In this document: positions 24,727 to 33,798 of the stretch, in pieces
How the letters are laid out: each line of letters starts with the position of its first letter
How positions within the stretch are numbered: position 1 is the stretch's first letter
From: SAR202 cluster bacterium Casp-Chloro-G2
Lineage (GTDB): Bacteria > Chloroflexota > Dehalococcoidia > Lucifugimonadales > UBA3495
DNA length: 64,000 nucleotides
Assembly (NCBI GenBank): GCA_002816575.1
Contig: MUCI01000023.1
Location: 1 to 64,000 of the forward strand
Direction of reading: 5' to 3'
Translations under genes and position numbers: made by a program
The notes under the pieces: generated by a model
What the model was told of the DNA's origin: nothing
The model's input: the letters and a program-made list of their open reading frames with translations, nothing else
Databases searched by the model: none

Positions 24727-26424
24727 ATGCAAATGAAAGGCTCTGAGATCCTCTGCGAAAGCCTGCTCCGGGAAAGTGTCGAGGTTATCTTCGGCTATCC
24801 CGGCGGGGCGATCCTCCCCTTCTACGACGCGCTCTGGTCATACCCCCAGCTGCGCCACATCTTGGTGCGCCATGAGCAAGCCTCTGCCCACGCCGCCGAC
24901 GGCTACTCCAGGGTCACCGGCAAGGTCGGCGTTTGCGTGGCCACCTCCGGACCCGGCGCCACCAACCTGGTCACGGGAATCATGGGCGCCAAGGCCGACT
25001 CCGTGCCCATGGTCGCCATCACCGGCCAGGTCGCCCGGGCTTCCCTGGGTACCGAAGCCTTCCAAGAGTGCGATATCTGCGCCATCGCCGCCCCCACCAC
25101 CAAACAGGTGTTCATGGTTATGTCCGCCGCCGACCTGGCGGACACGGTGAGAGAGGCATTCCACGTCGCCCAAGAGGGCCGGCCAGGCCCGGTGTTGATC
25201 GATATTCCCCGGGACGTCCAGCTAGAACTCGCCGAAGCCAATTTCCCCGAAGTGACCCCCATCACCGCGCCCGCTGTTTCCGATGAGGCTTTGGAGCGCC
25301 TGAAAGAGGCGGCCCGCCTGATCAACGAAGCCGAGCGCCCGCTCATCATCGCCGGCCACGGCGTGATGACCTCCGGCGGATCCAAAGAACTTCTGGAACT
25401 GGCCGAGCGGTCCGGCATACCGGTCATAAACACCCTGTTGGGACTGGGCAGTTTCCCCGCCGGCCACCCCCTGAGCATGGGCATGCTGGGGATGCATGGC
25501 ATGTACTGGGCCAACATTTCGGTGGACCAGGCCGACCTGCTGATCGGGGTGGGCATGCGCTTCGACGACCGGGTTACCGGCAAGGTCGACACCTTCGCCC
25601 CACACGCCAGGATCATCCACATGGATATCGACGCCTCCCAGATCGGGCGCAATGTTCCGGTGGAGGTCCCGGTGGTCGGCGACGCCAAGGCCCTACTACA
25701 GAAGTTGACGCCCATGGTGACCAACGTTCCCAGGCCCGACTGGATGCAGTACATCCAGAACTTAAAGCAGGACCACCCGTCGCTGACCATCCCGCCCAGC
25801 GATAAGCTCCAGCCCCAGCAGGTGATCCGTGCTCTGGATACCATCTTGCAAGACGACCCGGAGACCACGGTGGTCACCGGAGTGGGCCAGCACCAGATGT
25901 GGGCCGCCCAATTCCTGTCGTTCAAACACGCCAACACTTTCGTGTCGTCCGGCGGGCTTGGGGCCATGGGGTTCGAGCTGCCAGCCGCCGTGGGCGCCCA
26001 GGTTGGCAAGCCGGGCGCGCCGGTATGGGCGGTCGCCGGAGACGGAGGCTTTCAGATGACGCTTCAAGAACTGGTCACACTGTCGGAGGAGAAGCTGCCG
26101 GTGAAGATCGCCTTGATCAACAACGGCTACCTGGGCATGGTGAAACAGTGGCAGGAGATGTACTTCGACAACCACTTGAAGGCGGTGCCGGTGAACGGCC
26201 CCGACTTCATCAAGCTGGCCGACGCCTATGGCATAGCATCCCTCCGGGTCACGGAGCATGAGGATGTGCTGCCTGCGCTGCGAAAGGCCCAGGCCCACGA
26301 CGGCCCGTTCCTGATCGAGTTCGTGGTAGACTCAGACACCAACGTTTATCCCATGGTCCCGCCGGGCGGCTCTCTAGCCGACACGCTGGAGGACCCGGCC
26401 ATGAGCAACCACAAAGGGATCTAG
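24727..26424 (+). CDS. ilvB: Acetolactate synthase, large (catalytic) subunit
   Basis: A ThDP- and FAD-dependent enzyme that condenses pyruvate to acetolactate (or with 2-oxobutyrate), the first shared step to valine, leucine and isoleucine. The 565-residue protein has the catalytic Glu in LVRHEQASAHAADGYSR, SGPGATNLVTG, RFDDRVTGK and the ThDP motif AGDGGFQMTLQELVT to NNGYLGMVKQWQ. The ATG has GGAGG five bases upstream. A TTG at 24691 with AGGAGG is an equally plausible earlier start. It is under the T-box. No ilvN (regulatory subunit) or ilvC follows, which is unusual. Confidence 0.93.
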   Translation: MQMKGSEILCESLLRESVEVIFGYPGGAILPFYDALWSYPQLRHILVRHEQASAHAADGYSRVTGKVGVCVATSGPGATNLVTGIMGAKADSVPMVAITGQVARASLGTEAFQECDICAIAAPTTKQVFMVMSAADLADTVREAFHVAQEGRPGPVLIDIPRDVQLELAEANFPEVTPITAPAVSDEALERLKEAARLINEAERPLIIAGHGVMTSGGSKELLELAERSGIPVINTLLGLGSFPAGHPLSMGMLGMHGMYWANISVDQADLLIGVGMRFDDRVTGKVDTFAPHARIIHMDIDASQIGRNVPVEVPVVGDAKALLQKLTPMVTNVPRPDWMQYIQNLKQDHPSLTIPPSDKLQPQQVIRALDTILQDDPETTVVTGVGQHQMWAAQFLSFKHANTFVSSGGLGAMGFELPAAVGAQVGKPGAPVWAVAGDGGFQMTLQELVTLSEEKLPVKIALINNGYLGMVKQWQEMYFDNHLKAVPVNGPDFIKLADAYGIASLRVTEHEDVLPALRKAQAHDGPFLIEFVVDSDTNVYPMVPPGGSLADTLEDPAMSNHKGI

Positions 26425-26456
26425 CGGGGGACCCAACGGAAAAATAACTGAACAAC

Positions 26457-26488
26457 CCCCGGCCAAATTTATCTAACGATGGCCGGGG
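26457..26488 (+). terminator. Hairpin after ilvB
   Basis: CCCCGGCCA and TGGCCGGGG form a nine-pair stem with a 14-base loop. Only a short T-rich stretch follows, so termination is probable but not certain. Confidence 0.55.
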
Positions 26489-26507
26489 CGTATTTACGGG
26501 AGTCCAC

Positions 26508-26921
26508 GTGGAAAAGCTATCTATTCAGGACGCTTCCCGCCGGCTGAATATATCCCAACGCGATGTGCGGGAATACATCCGGAAGGGCGAACTCAAGGCT
26601 GAACGCGACCCAGACTCGGAGCATGGCCGCTGGCTGGTGATCATGCCCGAGGAAGGCTGGCAAGACCATTTCAAGGCCTACCTGGATGAGTTGGACGCCA
26701 GCATCACCCGGTGGTGGTGGGTCAACGAGCATAAGACCGGGTCGGTCCATTATCTCGAGAGGACCGGCATCGAAAACGTCGAGCCCGATTACCTCTGTGG
26801 GCTATCCTCCGAGAACCTCTGGCCGTCTGCCGGCCATTCCCGGAACGACCGCTGCCTGGAATGCCTGATGCGGGCCACGGAACAGGGACTGCCTCTGTTC
26901 GAGGAAGACCTCACAGACTAG
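26508..26921 (+). CDS. Small protein with excisionase/MerR-like HTH and C-terminal Cys cluster
   Basis: A 137-residue protein of unknown function. The N-terminus (MEKLSIQDASRRLNISQRDV, then REYIRKGELKAERD) fits the winged helix-turn-helix of excisionase/MerR-type proteins. The C-terminal half has cysteines in DYLCGLSSENLW and in HSRNDRCLECLM, which may bind zinc. It could be a small DNA-binding regulator. The start is GTG with GGGAG nearby. It is the last rightward gene before fumC on the other strand, and no phage gene is adjacent. Confidence 0.6.
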   Translation: MEKLSIQDASRRLNISQRDVREYIRKGELKAERDPDSEHGRWLVIMPEEGWQDHFKAYLDELDASITRWWWVNEHKTGSVHYLERTGIENVEPDYLCGLSSENLWPSAGHSRNDRCLECLMRATEQGLPLFEEDLTD

Positions 26922-26964
26922 GGTTTATCCGGGGCCTATCAATGGTCGGTGCCGGCTGGAACGC

Positions 26965-28389
26965 CTAGCCCCCACCGCCGGGGCCGCCTGCGCCGATGCC
27001 CGGCTCGGTCATGCCGGCAGGGTCGAGAAGCTTGTCCAACTCGGCGTCGGACAATTCTGTCTTCTCCTTGGCCATCTCTCTGATGGTCGTACCTTTGGCC
27101 GAAGCCTCTTTGGCGATGGAGGCCGCGGCGTCGTAGCCGATGGCCGGCGCCAGGGCCGTCCCCAGCATCAGCCCCTTCTCAACCATGTCCGGCCCTACAC
27201 TGGTGGCCGTGATCCCCTTGACGCACTGGTCGGCAAAGTTATGGGCCGACGCCGCCAGAAGGGAGATTGACTGCAGGATGTTGTAGGCCGCCACGGGCAT
27301 CATGGTGTTCAACTCGAAGTAACCGCCCTGACCCGCCAGGGCCACCGAGGCGTCGTTGCCGATCACCTGGGCCACCACCTGAATCACCGACTCAGAGATC
27401 ACCGGGTTGATCTTGCCCGGCATGATGGAACTGCCCGGCTGCACCTCCGGCAGGGATATCTCGCCCAGGCCCGCCCGGGGTCCGGAGGCGATGAACCGGA
27501 TGTCGTTAGCGATCTTGTGCATGCTGATGGCGATGGTCTTCAACGCGCCGCTGGCCTCGACCAACGCATCCAAAGATGACTGGGCCTGGAAGTGGTTGGC
27601 CGTCTCTTTGATCACGATCCCCGAAGCCTGGGAGATCGTTAGGCAGGTCCGGCCGGAGAACTCCTCGTGGGTGTTCACTCCGGTGCCCACGGCGGTGCCG
27701 CCCAGAGCGACCTCAGCCAAGGCTTCTTGAGCGCGGTGCAGGCGCTGGATGCTGTACTCGGCCTGCCCGGCATAGCCCCGGAACTCCTGCCCCAGCCGAA
27801 CTGGAGTGGCGTCCTGCAGGTGGGTGCGTCCCGTTTTGACGATGGGCCAGAACTCGTCGGATTTCTTGGTCAGTTCCTCGGCAAGAAATTCCAGCGAAGG
27901 AATCAGGTCTTCTTTGATGGACAGCAGCGCCGCCACGTGGATGGCCGTGGGTATCACGTCGTTGGACGACTGGCCCATGTTGACGTGGTCGTTGGGATGG
28001 ACGAGCCTTGAGCCCAGGTCTCCGCCCAGGATCTGGCTGGCGCGGTTGGCGATGACCTCGTTGGCGTTGGTGTTGGTGGAGGTGCCGGAGCCGGTCTGGA
28101 ATATGTCCAGGACGAAGTGCTCATCCAGCGTGCCGTCGATGACCTCTTGGGCCGCGGCGACGATGGCGTTGCCCGCCTTCTCCTCCAACAGGCCCAGCGA
28201 CATATTGGTCTTGGCCGCCGACTGTTTAACCAGGCCCAGCGCCCGGATGAAGGCCCGGGGAAAGACCAGGCCGCTGATGGGAAAGTTCAAAACCGCCCGC
28301 ATGGTTGACGCGCCGTACAGGGCGTCGGCTGGGACTTCCATCTCACCCATGGAGTCCCGTTCAATTCTCACTTTGGGGCGCGTGGACAT
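26965..28389 (-). CDS. fumC: Class II fumarate hydratase
   Basis: Interconverts fumarate and malate in the TCA cycle. The 474-residue protein has the superfamily signature GSSIMPGKINPV, QTGSGTSTNTNANEVIANRA (residues about 96-115, more fumarase- than aspartase-like), HPNDHVNMGQSSND and the catalytic GRTHLQDATP. A Gly-rich tail ends the protein. Aspartate ammonia-lyase is the main alternative, since both share the fold and signature. It is a single-gene unit on the minus strand with no other TCA genes beside it. Confidence 0.85.
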   Translation of the reverse strand: MSTRPKVRIERDSMGEMEVPADALYGASTMRAVLNFPISGLVFPRAFIRALGLVKQSAAKTNMSLGLLEEKAGNAIVAAAQEVIDGTLDEHFVLDIFQTGSGTSTNTNANEVIANRASQILGGDLGSRLVHPNDHVNMGQSSNDVIPTAIHVAALLSIKEDLIPSLEFLAEELTKKSDEFWPIVKTGRTHLQDATPVRLGQEFRGYAGQAEYSIQRLHRAQEALAEVALGGTAVGTGVNTHEEFSGRTCLTISQASGIVIKETANHFQAQSSLDALVEASGALKTIAISMHKIANDIRFIASGPRAGLGEISLPEVQPGSSIMPGKINPVISESVIQVVAQVIGNDASVALAGQGGYFELNTMMPVAAYNILQSISLLAASAHNFADQCVKGITATSVGPDMVEKGLMLGTALAPAIGYDAAASIAKEASAKGTTIREMAKEKTELSDAELDKLLDPAGMTEPGIGAGGPGGGG

Positions 28390-28561
28390 GGCGGTACCGT
28401 CCTAAATCAAATCTCATGTTGGGCCAAAGCCCAAACCCACATGATTCTAGCGGCTGCAGGTCGACTTGGGTAGTGGGCGGTATCAGACACAAGGTTTCTG
28501 GGCCGCACGCCTCCCCGGGAGCGGCTCGATATTTTATGATTGCTGACTGTAATATATCCAG

Positions 28562-29983
28562 ATGATTCGACGGATCGGGCGCAGACTGATAATCGCTTTC
28601 CTGGTGACGCTTGCCGTCGCCTGCGGCGCAGCGTCACCGGGCCCGTCCGAGGTTGTTCTGGCACAACCAACCGATACACCGGTCACAACCCCCGCAGAGA
28701 GGGCGCCGACGCCCACTCTAGTGGCTACCGAAAACCCCGCGGCTTCACCGACCCGGCCGCCGGCGCGCTCTTCCACAATCGCTCCTCGGCCCGCCAGCCA
28801 GCAGGCAGCTTCGGAGCCCCTGCTGGATTGCACTCCGCATTCCCTACCTCAGCGCACCCAGCGGTCGTTGGCCGTGGACCCGAATGACGATGACAAGATC
28901 TATATCGGCGTCGAGCAAGAGGGCTTCTTCAAAACGCATGACGGTGGAAAAACGTGGCAAAGGGCCGTAACCGGCATCAAAGCCTGGGACAGGACTGACG
29001 GGACGGGCCTCTGCTATGAGGAGTTTTACTCGACAATCATCGACCCCGATGACCCGGACCACATCTGCATCGCCATGGCCGGGGGTCCGGGCACGGTCAG
29101 CGTCACAAACACCAGCGCCGGAAACAACGGAGTGTACTGCTCGGTGGATGGAGCGGAGTCGTGGACTCAGAGAGTGAGCCCCCACATGAATACAGCGGTA
29201 TATTCCATCTCCGCTGACCCGGAAGATTTCGACGTTATGTACGCCGGAGTGAACGGCGGTTCCTGCTCCAACCTGCCACCTGTGTGCGACCCCGACACCT
29301 ATTTCAACTCGGTGGGGTCGGTGTACCAGACCAAGGACGGGGGTCTGACTTGGTCGGAACTCAACACATTGGCGGCGCGAGACGTTAGGGTAATCTCGGT
29401 GCGCGTTCACCCATTGGACCCCCATCTGATAGTGGCGGCGACCTTTTCCAAGGTCACGGTTCAAGGGGGAAACGCCGGCAATTTTGAAGGATCAACCCAA
29501 TTGGGACTCATCCGGTCCCAGGACGGCGGGAAGACCTGGAGTAGTTCGGTGAACGGAATGAACGATTCTCCACGGGAACAGGCCCTTCTCGGCCTTGAGA
29601 TATCACCTCGTAACCGGTCCCGACTGTACGTCACCGCCTCAAGCAACACATCGTATTGGTCATCGGACTCAGGGGAGACTTTCCACCCGTCCCGCAGGAT
29701 GACGGCCTTCGTCTTTGATCCGTTCGATAGCGCAGGCCTGCACATGCTGGGCAGCAATGGGGAATCGATACAGGAAAGCACCGACGGCGGTGAGACCTGG
29801 GGTATGATCTCCGCCACGCCTGGGTTTGTTTCCTTTCAGAGCGGGGTTCCAACCGCTCTGGTATGGAGCGGCAACGACCCTGACAAGGTATTCTTGTCCG
29901 GCCCGTACGCCACGCTTTATGTGTCGCCAGACGGTGGCGTCACCTGGTCGCAGTTGCTCTCCGCCGAGCGGCTACCCAAGTAA
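28562..29983 (+). CDS. Lipoprotein with Asp-box beta-propeller (sialidase/VPS10-like)
   Basis: A 473-residue exported lipoprotein. The N-terminus MIRRIGRRLIIAFLVTLAVAC ends in a lipobox Cys at residue 21. A Thr/Pro/Ala-rich spacer runs to about residue 85, followed by a propeller. Asp-box motifs (SxDGGxTW type) recur: THDGGKTW, SVDGAESW, TKDGGLTW, SQDGGKTW, SSDSGETF, STDGGETW and SPDGGVTW. Seven copies suggest a complete propeller, as in BNR-repeat or Ycf48/sortilin-like proteins. The function is unknown; it may bind or cut a glycan or protein outside the cell. LspA, needed to process it, is encoded at 43.9 kb. Confidence 0.8.
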   Translation: MIRRIGRRLIIAFLVTLAVACGAASPGPSEVVLAQPTDTPVTTPAERAPTPTLVATENPAASPTRPPARSSTIAPRPASQQAASEPLLDCTPHSLPQRTQRSLAVDPNDDDKIYIGVEQEGFFKTHDGGKTWQRAVTGIKAWDRTDGTGLCYEEFYSTIIDPDDPDHICIAMAGGPGTVSVTNTSAGNNGVYCSVDGAESWTQRVSPHMNTAVYSISADPEDFDVMYAGVNGGSCSNLPPVCDPDTYFNSVGSVYQTKDGGLTWSELNTLAARDVRVISVRVHPLDPHLIVAATFSKVTVQGGNAGNFEGSTQLGLIRSQDGGKTWSSSVNGMNDSPREQALLGLEISPRNRSRLYVTASSNTSYWSSDSGETFHPSRRMTAFVFDPFDSAGLHMLGSNGESIQESTDGGETWGMISATPGFVSFQSGVPTALVWSGNDPDKVFLSGPYATLYVSPDGGVTWSQLLSAERLPK

Positions 29984-30009
29984 CCTCTCCGCCATTATAG
30001 AAAAGAGAA

Positions 30010-30048
30010 AGGCGGCGGCGCAGCCGTATTCCAGCCACGCCACCGCCT
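30010..30048. terminator. GC-rich hairpin between convergent genes
   Basis: AGGCGGCGGCG and CGCCACCGCCT pair across a 17-base loop between the lipoprotein gene and the GMC oxidoreductase gene. It has no T-run. Confidence 0.4.
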
Positions 30049-30086
30049 GAGTAAACACTGGATGGCCAGCACAACACGGCTGCCGT

Positions 30087-31637
30087 CTACTTGCCCTCTT
30101 TGATCCAGTCGGCAACGCGCTCGGCGATCATGATGGTGGTGGCGTTGGTGTTGGCCCGGATCACGTCGGGCATGACCGAGGCGTCAATCACGCGCAGTCC
30201 CTCCAGGCCATGGACCCTGGCGTACTGGCTGACCACGGCCATGGGGTCGGAGCTCGGCCCCATCTTGCAGGTGCCAGAGACGTGGTGCTGGGTGTAGCAG
30301 TTGGTCATGATCCAGCGGTCCAGTAGAGCATCCTCGGCCAACTCTTCCTTGGTGGGGTTGATCTGTTCCACCACATGGGCGGCGAAGGCCGGATGCTCGG
30401 CGACCTTCGCCGCCATGCGCATCGCCCCGCGCATCCGCTCCCGGTCGTAGTCGGCCGAGAACAGGTCATAGTTCAAGTAGGGCTGGTCGTGGGGGTCGGT
30501 CGTGTTCAGGGTAAGCTCACCGGCCGACGTGGCGTTCTGGAGGCCCACACTCAGTCCAAAGTGGAACGTGTCGCCCTCGTAGGACACGCTGGCCGGGCGG
30601 TGCTCGCTGCTCATCAAAGTGGGCGTCATCTGGAAATCGCCCCGGGTCGGCGACCCCGGCAGACTGAACCGCAGGCCAACCTGGAGGCTGGGAGTGTCGA
30701 TGTCGGGCGGGTCTCCCTCGCCCTTGAACAGCATGTAGGCCGCCGGATGGTCGCGCAGATTCTTGCCCACGCCGGGCAGGTCATGGACCACGTTGATGCC
30801 CATCCGCTCCAGTTCCTTGGCCGGGCCCACCCCGGACAGCAGCAGCGCCTGGGGCGAGCCGATGGCCCCGCCAGACAAGATGATCTCGCTGCCTTCCACG
30901 TTGAACACCTCGCCGCCGCTCTCAGCCTCGACGCCCACGGCCCGCTTGCCCTCGAACAGGACTTTGCGGATGGCAACCCCGCCGCGCACGGTTATGTTAA
31001 GTCGGTGCCGGGCCAGGTTCAGGTAGGTCAGGGCGGTGCTCATGCGGACACCGTCGATATTGTTCAGGGGACGGGCCGCCACGCCGGTGGAGTCGGGGTT
31101 GTTCTGGTCGGGGTCTTCGGGGAAGCCCACGCCCAGGCAGGCCTGGTAGAACGCCTCGGCGACGGGGATCCAGTCCTCCCGCTTGAAACGGCGCACGGGC
31201 AGCGGGCCCTCGTTGCCGTGGAAGTCGTCGCCGGGGAAATCCCAGTCATTCTCCATCTTGCGGAAGTAGGGCAGGATCTTGGTGTAGGCCCATTCATCGT
31301 TGCCCCACTCGGCCCACTGGTCGTAGTCCTCGGGCAGGCCCCTGAAGACCACCTGGCCGTTGACGGCGCTGGAGCCGCCGGTGGCCTTGCCCCTGGGGAT
31401 GATGATCGGTTCCGGTTGGAGCGGCGTGGCCGTGGCGCGGTAGTCCCAGCTATGAGGGCCGTAGGCCGACCGCCAGACGTTGTAGCCCTTCTTAAGGTCT
31501 TCGGGCAGGTGCTCGTAGTCGGGATAGTCGGGGCCGGCCTCCAACAGCAGCACCGTCTTGGTTGGGTCTTCAGAGAGCCGGGTGGCCACCACACAGCCGG
31601 CCGAGCCGGCCCCAACGATGATGTAGTCGTACTTCAT
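30087..31637 (-). CDS. GMC-family FAD-dependent oxidoreductase (choline dehydrogenase-like)
   Basis: A 516-residue flavoprotein that oxidises an alcohol. The FAD-binding IIVGAGSAGCVVATRL lies at residues 6-21, LLLEAGPD near 31 and PRGKATGGSSAVNG near 81. The second GMC signature GGAIGSPQALLLSGVGP is near 256. The catalytic His is in QHHVSGTCKMG near 457 and the Asn in RANTNATTIM near 497. The substrate is undetermined; choline, other alcohols and lignin-derived aryl alcohols are possible. GAGGAGA precedes the ATG. It is followed on the same strand by an iron-ADH-like gene upstream, so both may serve alcohol oxidation. Confidence 0.93.
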   Translation of the reverse strand: MKYDYIIVGAGSAGCVVATRLSEDPTKTVLLLEAGPDYPDYEHLPEDLKKGYNVWRSAYGPHSWDYRATATPLQPEPIIIPRGKATGGSSAVNGQVVFRGLPEDYDQWAEWGNDEWAYTKILPYFRKMENDWDFPGDDFHGNEGPLPVRRFKREDWIPVAEAFYQACLGVGFPEDPDQNNPDSTGVAARPLNNIDGVRMSTALTYLNLARHRLNITVRGGVAIRKVLFEGKRAVGVEAESGGEVFNVEGSEIILSGGAIGSPQALLLSGVGPAKELERMGINVVHDLPGVGKNLRDHPAAYMLFKGEGDPPDIDTPSLQVGLRFSLPGSPTRGDFQMTPTLMSSEHRPASVSYEGDTFHFGLSVGLQNATSAGELTLNTTDPHDQPYLNYDLFSADYDRERMRGAMRMAAKVAEHPAFAAHVVEQINPTKEELAEDALLDRWIMTNCYTQHHVSGTCKMGPSSDPMAVVSQYARVHGLEGLRVIDASVMPDVIRANTNATTIMIAERVADWIKEGK

Positions 31638-31799
31638 GCCTGTCTCCTCAAAGCGGTTATTCGTGTGACCTGAGATCTTGGTCCAAACGGGGTGTTCTCG
31701 AGAAGTTCCCTCGGGAGGTCTTGCAGGGACTCTTCCGGGGAGTAGACCGGCGAATTATACCCTGGCCGGTGGACAAAGGGGACCGGCGGCGCCAACGAA

Positions 31800-33008
31800 T
31801 CATCTGACGCTGGCCAAGATCCCTTTCAGGTCGTCCACGCTCTCGATCTTGCGGACGTTTCGGTGGAGGCCGAAATCGGTCATGGCGTCGGCTGCGATCT
31901 GGTCGATGTCGTCCTCGGAAACGCCCACCTGACTCAGCCTGACCGGCAGATTCAGGCCGCGGAATAATTCTTCCACGGAATCTGCCGCGGCGGCGGCGGA
32001 CTCGCGGTCGTCCAGTCGGTTATCAACCACTCCCATGGCGGCGGCGAAGCGGGCCTGCCCGGCGGCGTTGGCCTCGGCATTAAAACGCATACCGGGGGCG
32101 GTCAGGATGGAGTAGGCGTCGCCGTGGCCGCATTCGGGGTAGCGAGTGTCCAGCGAGTGGGCCAGGGCGGTCACCACCCCGAGTGCGCTGCCCCCGGCCC
32201 CGGCGTCGGTGGCCCGGTTGTACAGGAAGGCCGCGGCGCACAGGTTGATGCGCACCGCCGGGTTATCGGGCTGGGACTCCACCAGCGGCAGGTTCTCGGT
32301 CATGAAACGCAGCGCCTCCAGCAGGTCGCTCTCCGCCAGCGGGTTGAGGCCAGTGCGCTGCAGGGCGGCGGCGATGCCGGTGAAGCAGGACGCGGTGGCG
32401 TTCAGACAGAGCCAGGGTGATGCCGTGAGCAGCGCTTGGTCGTCCCAGATGACCGCTTGAGGCCGGGTCTTGGGGTCGAACAACTCTAGCCGGTGGCCCG
32501 ACTCTGGGTCGATTAGCGCGGTCCCGGCACGGGTGACGGCGGTGGTCGCAGTTGTCAGGACGATGAAGTTGGGAATCTTGGGGGCCATCAGGCGGGGACT
32601 AACCGGCGGCTTGCCCGCGGGATATTGGGTGCACAGTTCCTGGGCGGTCCCCTTCTCGGCCAGCAGGATTGTGATGCCCCGGGCGGTGACCACGGCGCTG
32701 CCGCCGCCGACCGCCACGATGCCGTCCGCGTCGACCTCCCTGGCCGCCGCGACACCCGCCAACACCGATGTCAGTGGCGAACCGGTCTTTCCTCCGCTGA
32801 ACACACCGGCGAACCGCTCTACCAGGGCTTCCCGCACCCGTTCCACCAGGTCGGTATTGTTGGCGATGGACTGCCCGCAGACAACCAGCACCCGCTGTGC
32901 TCTCGTCCGATCGACCTCTTCGGTCAGCTTGCTGATGGCGTTCGGTCCGGCATGGACCCGCACGGGATAGCCGACGAAACGGAAGGGATCGGTGGTCACG
33001 GCAATCAT
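31800..33008 (-). CDS. Iron-containing alcohol dehydrogenase-like (maleylacetate reductase type)
   Basis: A 402-residue group III dehydrogenase. The dinucleotide-binding VAVGGGSAVVTARGI lies near residue 100, and TTATTAVTRAGTALI near 165 matches the family. Two C-terminal His positions remain (TALAHSLD and ECGHGDAYSI). The segment that normally gives the Asp and His metal ligands reads CLNATASCFTGIAAAL, with neither. It may therefore be metal-independent or changed in function. The start is ATG with AGGAG upstream; the open frame runs 95 codons further but without family-like sequence. It lies 160 bases upstream of the GMC gene on the same strand. Confidence 0.82.
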   Translation of the reverse strand: MIAVTTDPFRFVGYPVRVHAGPNAISKLTEEVDRTRAQRVLVVCGQSIANNTDLVERVREALVERFAGVFSGGKTGSPLTSVLAGVAAAREVDADGIVAVGGGSAVVTARGITILLAEKGTAQELCTQYPAGKPPVSPRLMAPKIPNFIVLTTATTAVTRAGTALIDPESGHRLELFDPKTRPQAVIWDDQALLTASPWLCLNATASCFTGIAAALQRTGLNPLAESDLLEALRFMTENLPLVESQPDNPAVRINLCAAAFLYNRATDAGAGGSALGVVTALAHSLDTRYPECGHGDAYSILTAPGMRFNAEANAAGQARFAAAMGVVDNRLDDRESAAAAADSVEELFRGLNLPVRLSQVGVSEDDIDQIAADAMTDFGLHRNVRKIESVDDLKGILASVR

Positions 33009-33087
33009 TCTCCTGGGCTTGGCTGGGGCAGTGACTAATGGTGCCACCCACGTCAATATTTGGCAACCGGCGTATCCGGCCCCATTG

Positions 33088-33115
33088 TTGACAGTTAATC
33101 CCGGTGGGCTATCAT
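33088..33115 (+). promoter_or_regulatory. Sigma70-type promoter for the PaREP1-like/mtaB unit
   Basis: Perfect TTGACA at 33088-33093 and TATCAT at 33110-33115 with a 16-base spacer. The leader to the ATG at 33259 would be about 135 bases. Confidence 0.65.
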
Positions 33116-33258
33116 GTGCAGAATCACCGGTATGCGGAGTCTGACCATGGCGCGGATGGCTGGCAATTCGGATCCCACCCCAGGGCGTAATCCGGCGTTC
33201 TTGTTGCAGCCTCCGGTGGTAGAATCGAGCCAAGTGTAGGACCCAAGACGAGAGTTTC

Positions 33259-33798
33259 ATGCCAGAACTGAGCAAGAAAGATGAGACCCGCATGGTGCGC
33301 TACCGGGGCCAGAGCCTGCGGTTGCTGCAAGACGCCATGGACGAGATTCGCGTCGGCCGCTGGCTGCGCTGCGAGGAACTTCTCTGGGGCAGCCTGACGC
33401 TGGCGGTGAAGGGCGTGGCCCTGGCCCGGGGGCGGGATCTGGACGGAGCCAAGGCCGTCGAGGAATACGCCATAGAGTTGGGCAACGAGAACCGGGACCG
33501 CCGGATCAGAGAGGCTTTCACGAAGCTGGGGACATTCGGCGAGACCGCGGAGAGGGTGAACGAGGCCCGGATCAGGGCCGACCATCTGGTAAACACGCTG
33601 GAAGATGTCACCGGGGCGGTCGAGCGGCTCTGGGACATGGCGCCCGGCGGCGACCTGCTCTCCAGGCTGGTCCAGGGCGACTTCGACGCACCGGAAGAAA
33701 CAGACAATGATCACGGCCTAAGCCTGCTTAACGGCCCAACGCAAGAGGAACTGGACGAACTGGAAGACATGGACGGAGGCCCCCTTGGCCAGGTCTGA
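33259..33798 (+). CDS. PaREP1-like (HEPN-type helical) protein
   Basis: A 179-residue, probably all-helical protein. The stretch LRCEELLWGSLTLAVKGVAL (residues 34-53), then FGETAERVNEARIRADHLVN, resembles PaREP1-family proteins, which are helical and HEPN-related. The HEPN RNase motif RxxxxH is not evident, so catalysis is doubtful. The acidic C-terminus is likely disordered. The gene overlaps the mtaB start by 14 bases, so the two are co-transcribed and probably translationally coupled; a functional link to tRNA is only suggested by this. Confidence 0.55.
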   Translation: MPELSKKDETRMVRYRGQSLRLLQDAMDEIRVGRWLRCEELLWGSLTLAVKGVALARGRDLDGAKAVEEYAIELGNENRDRRIREAFTKLGTFGETAERVNEARIRADHLVNTLEDVTGAVERLWDMAPGGDLLSRLVQGDFDAPEETDNDHGLSLLNGPTQEELDELEDMDGGPLGQV

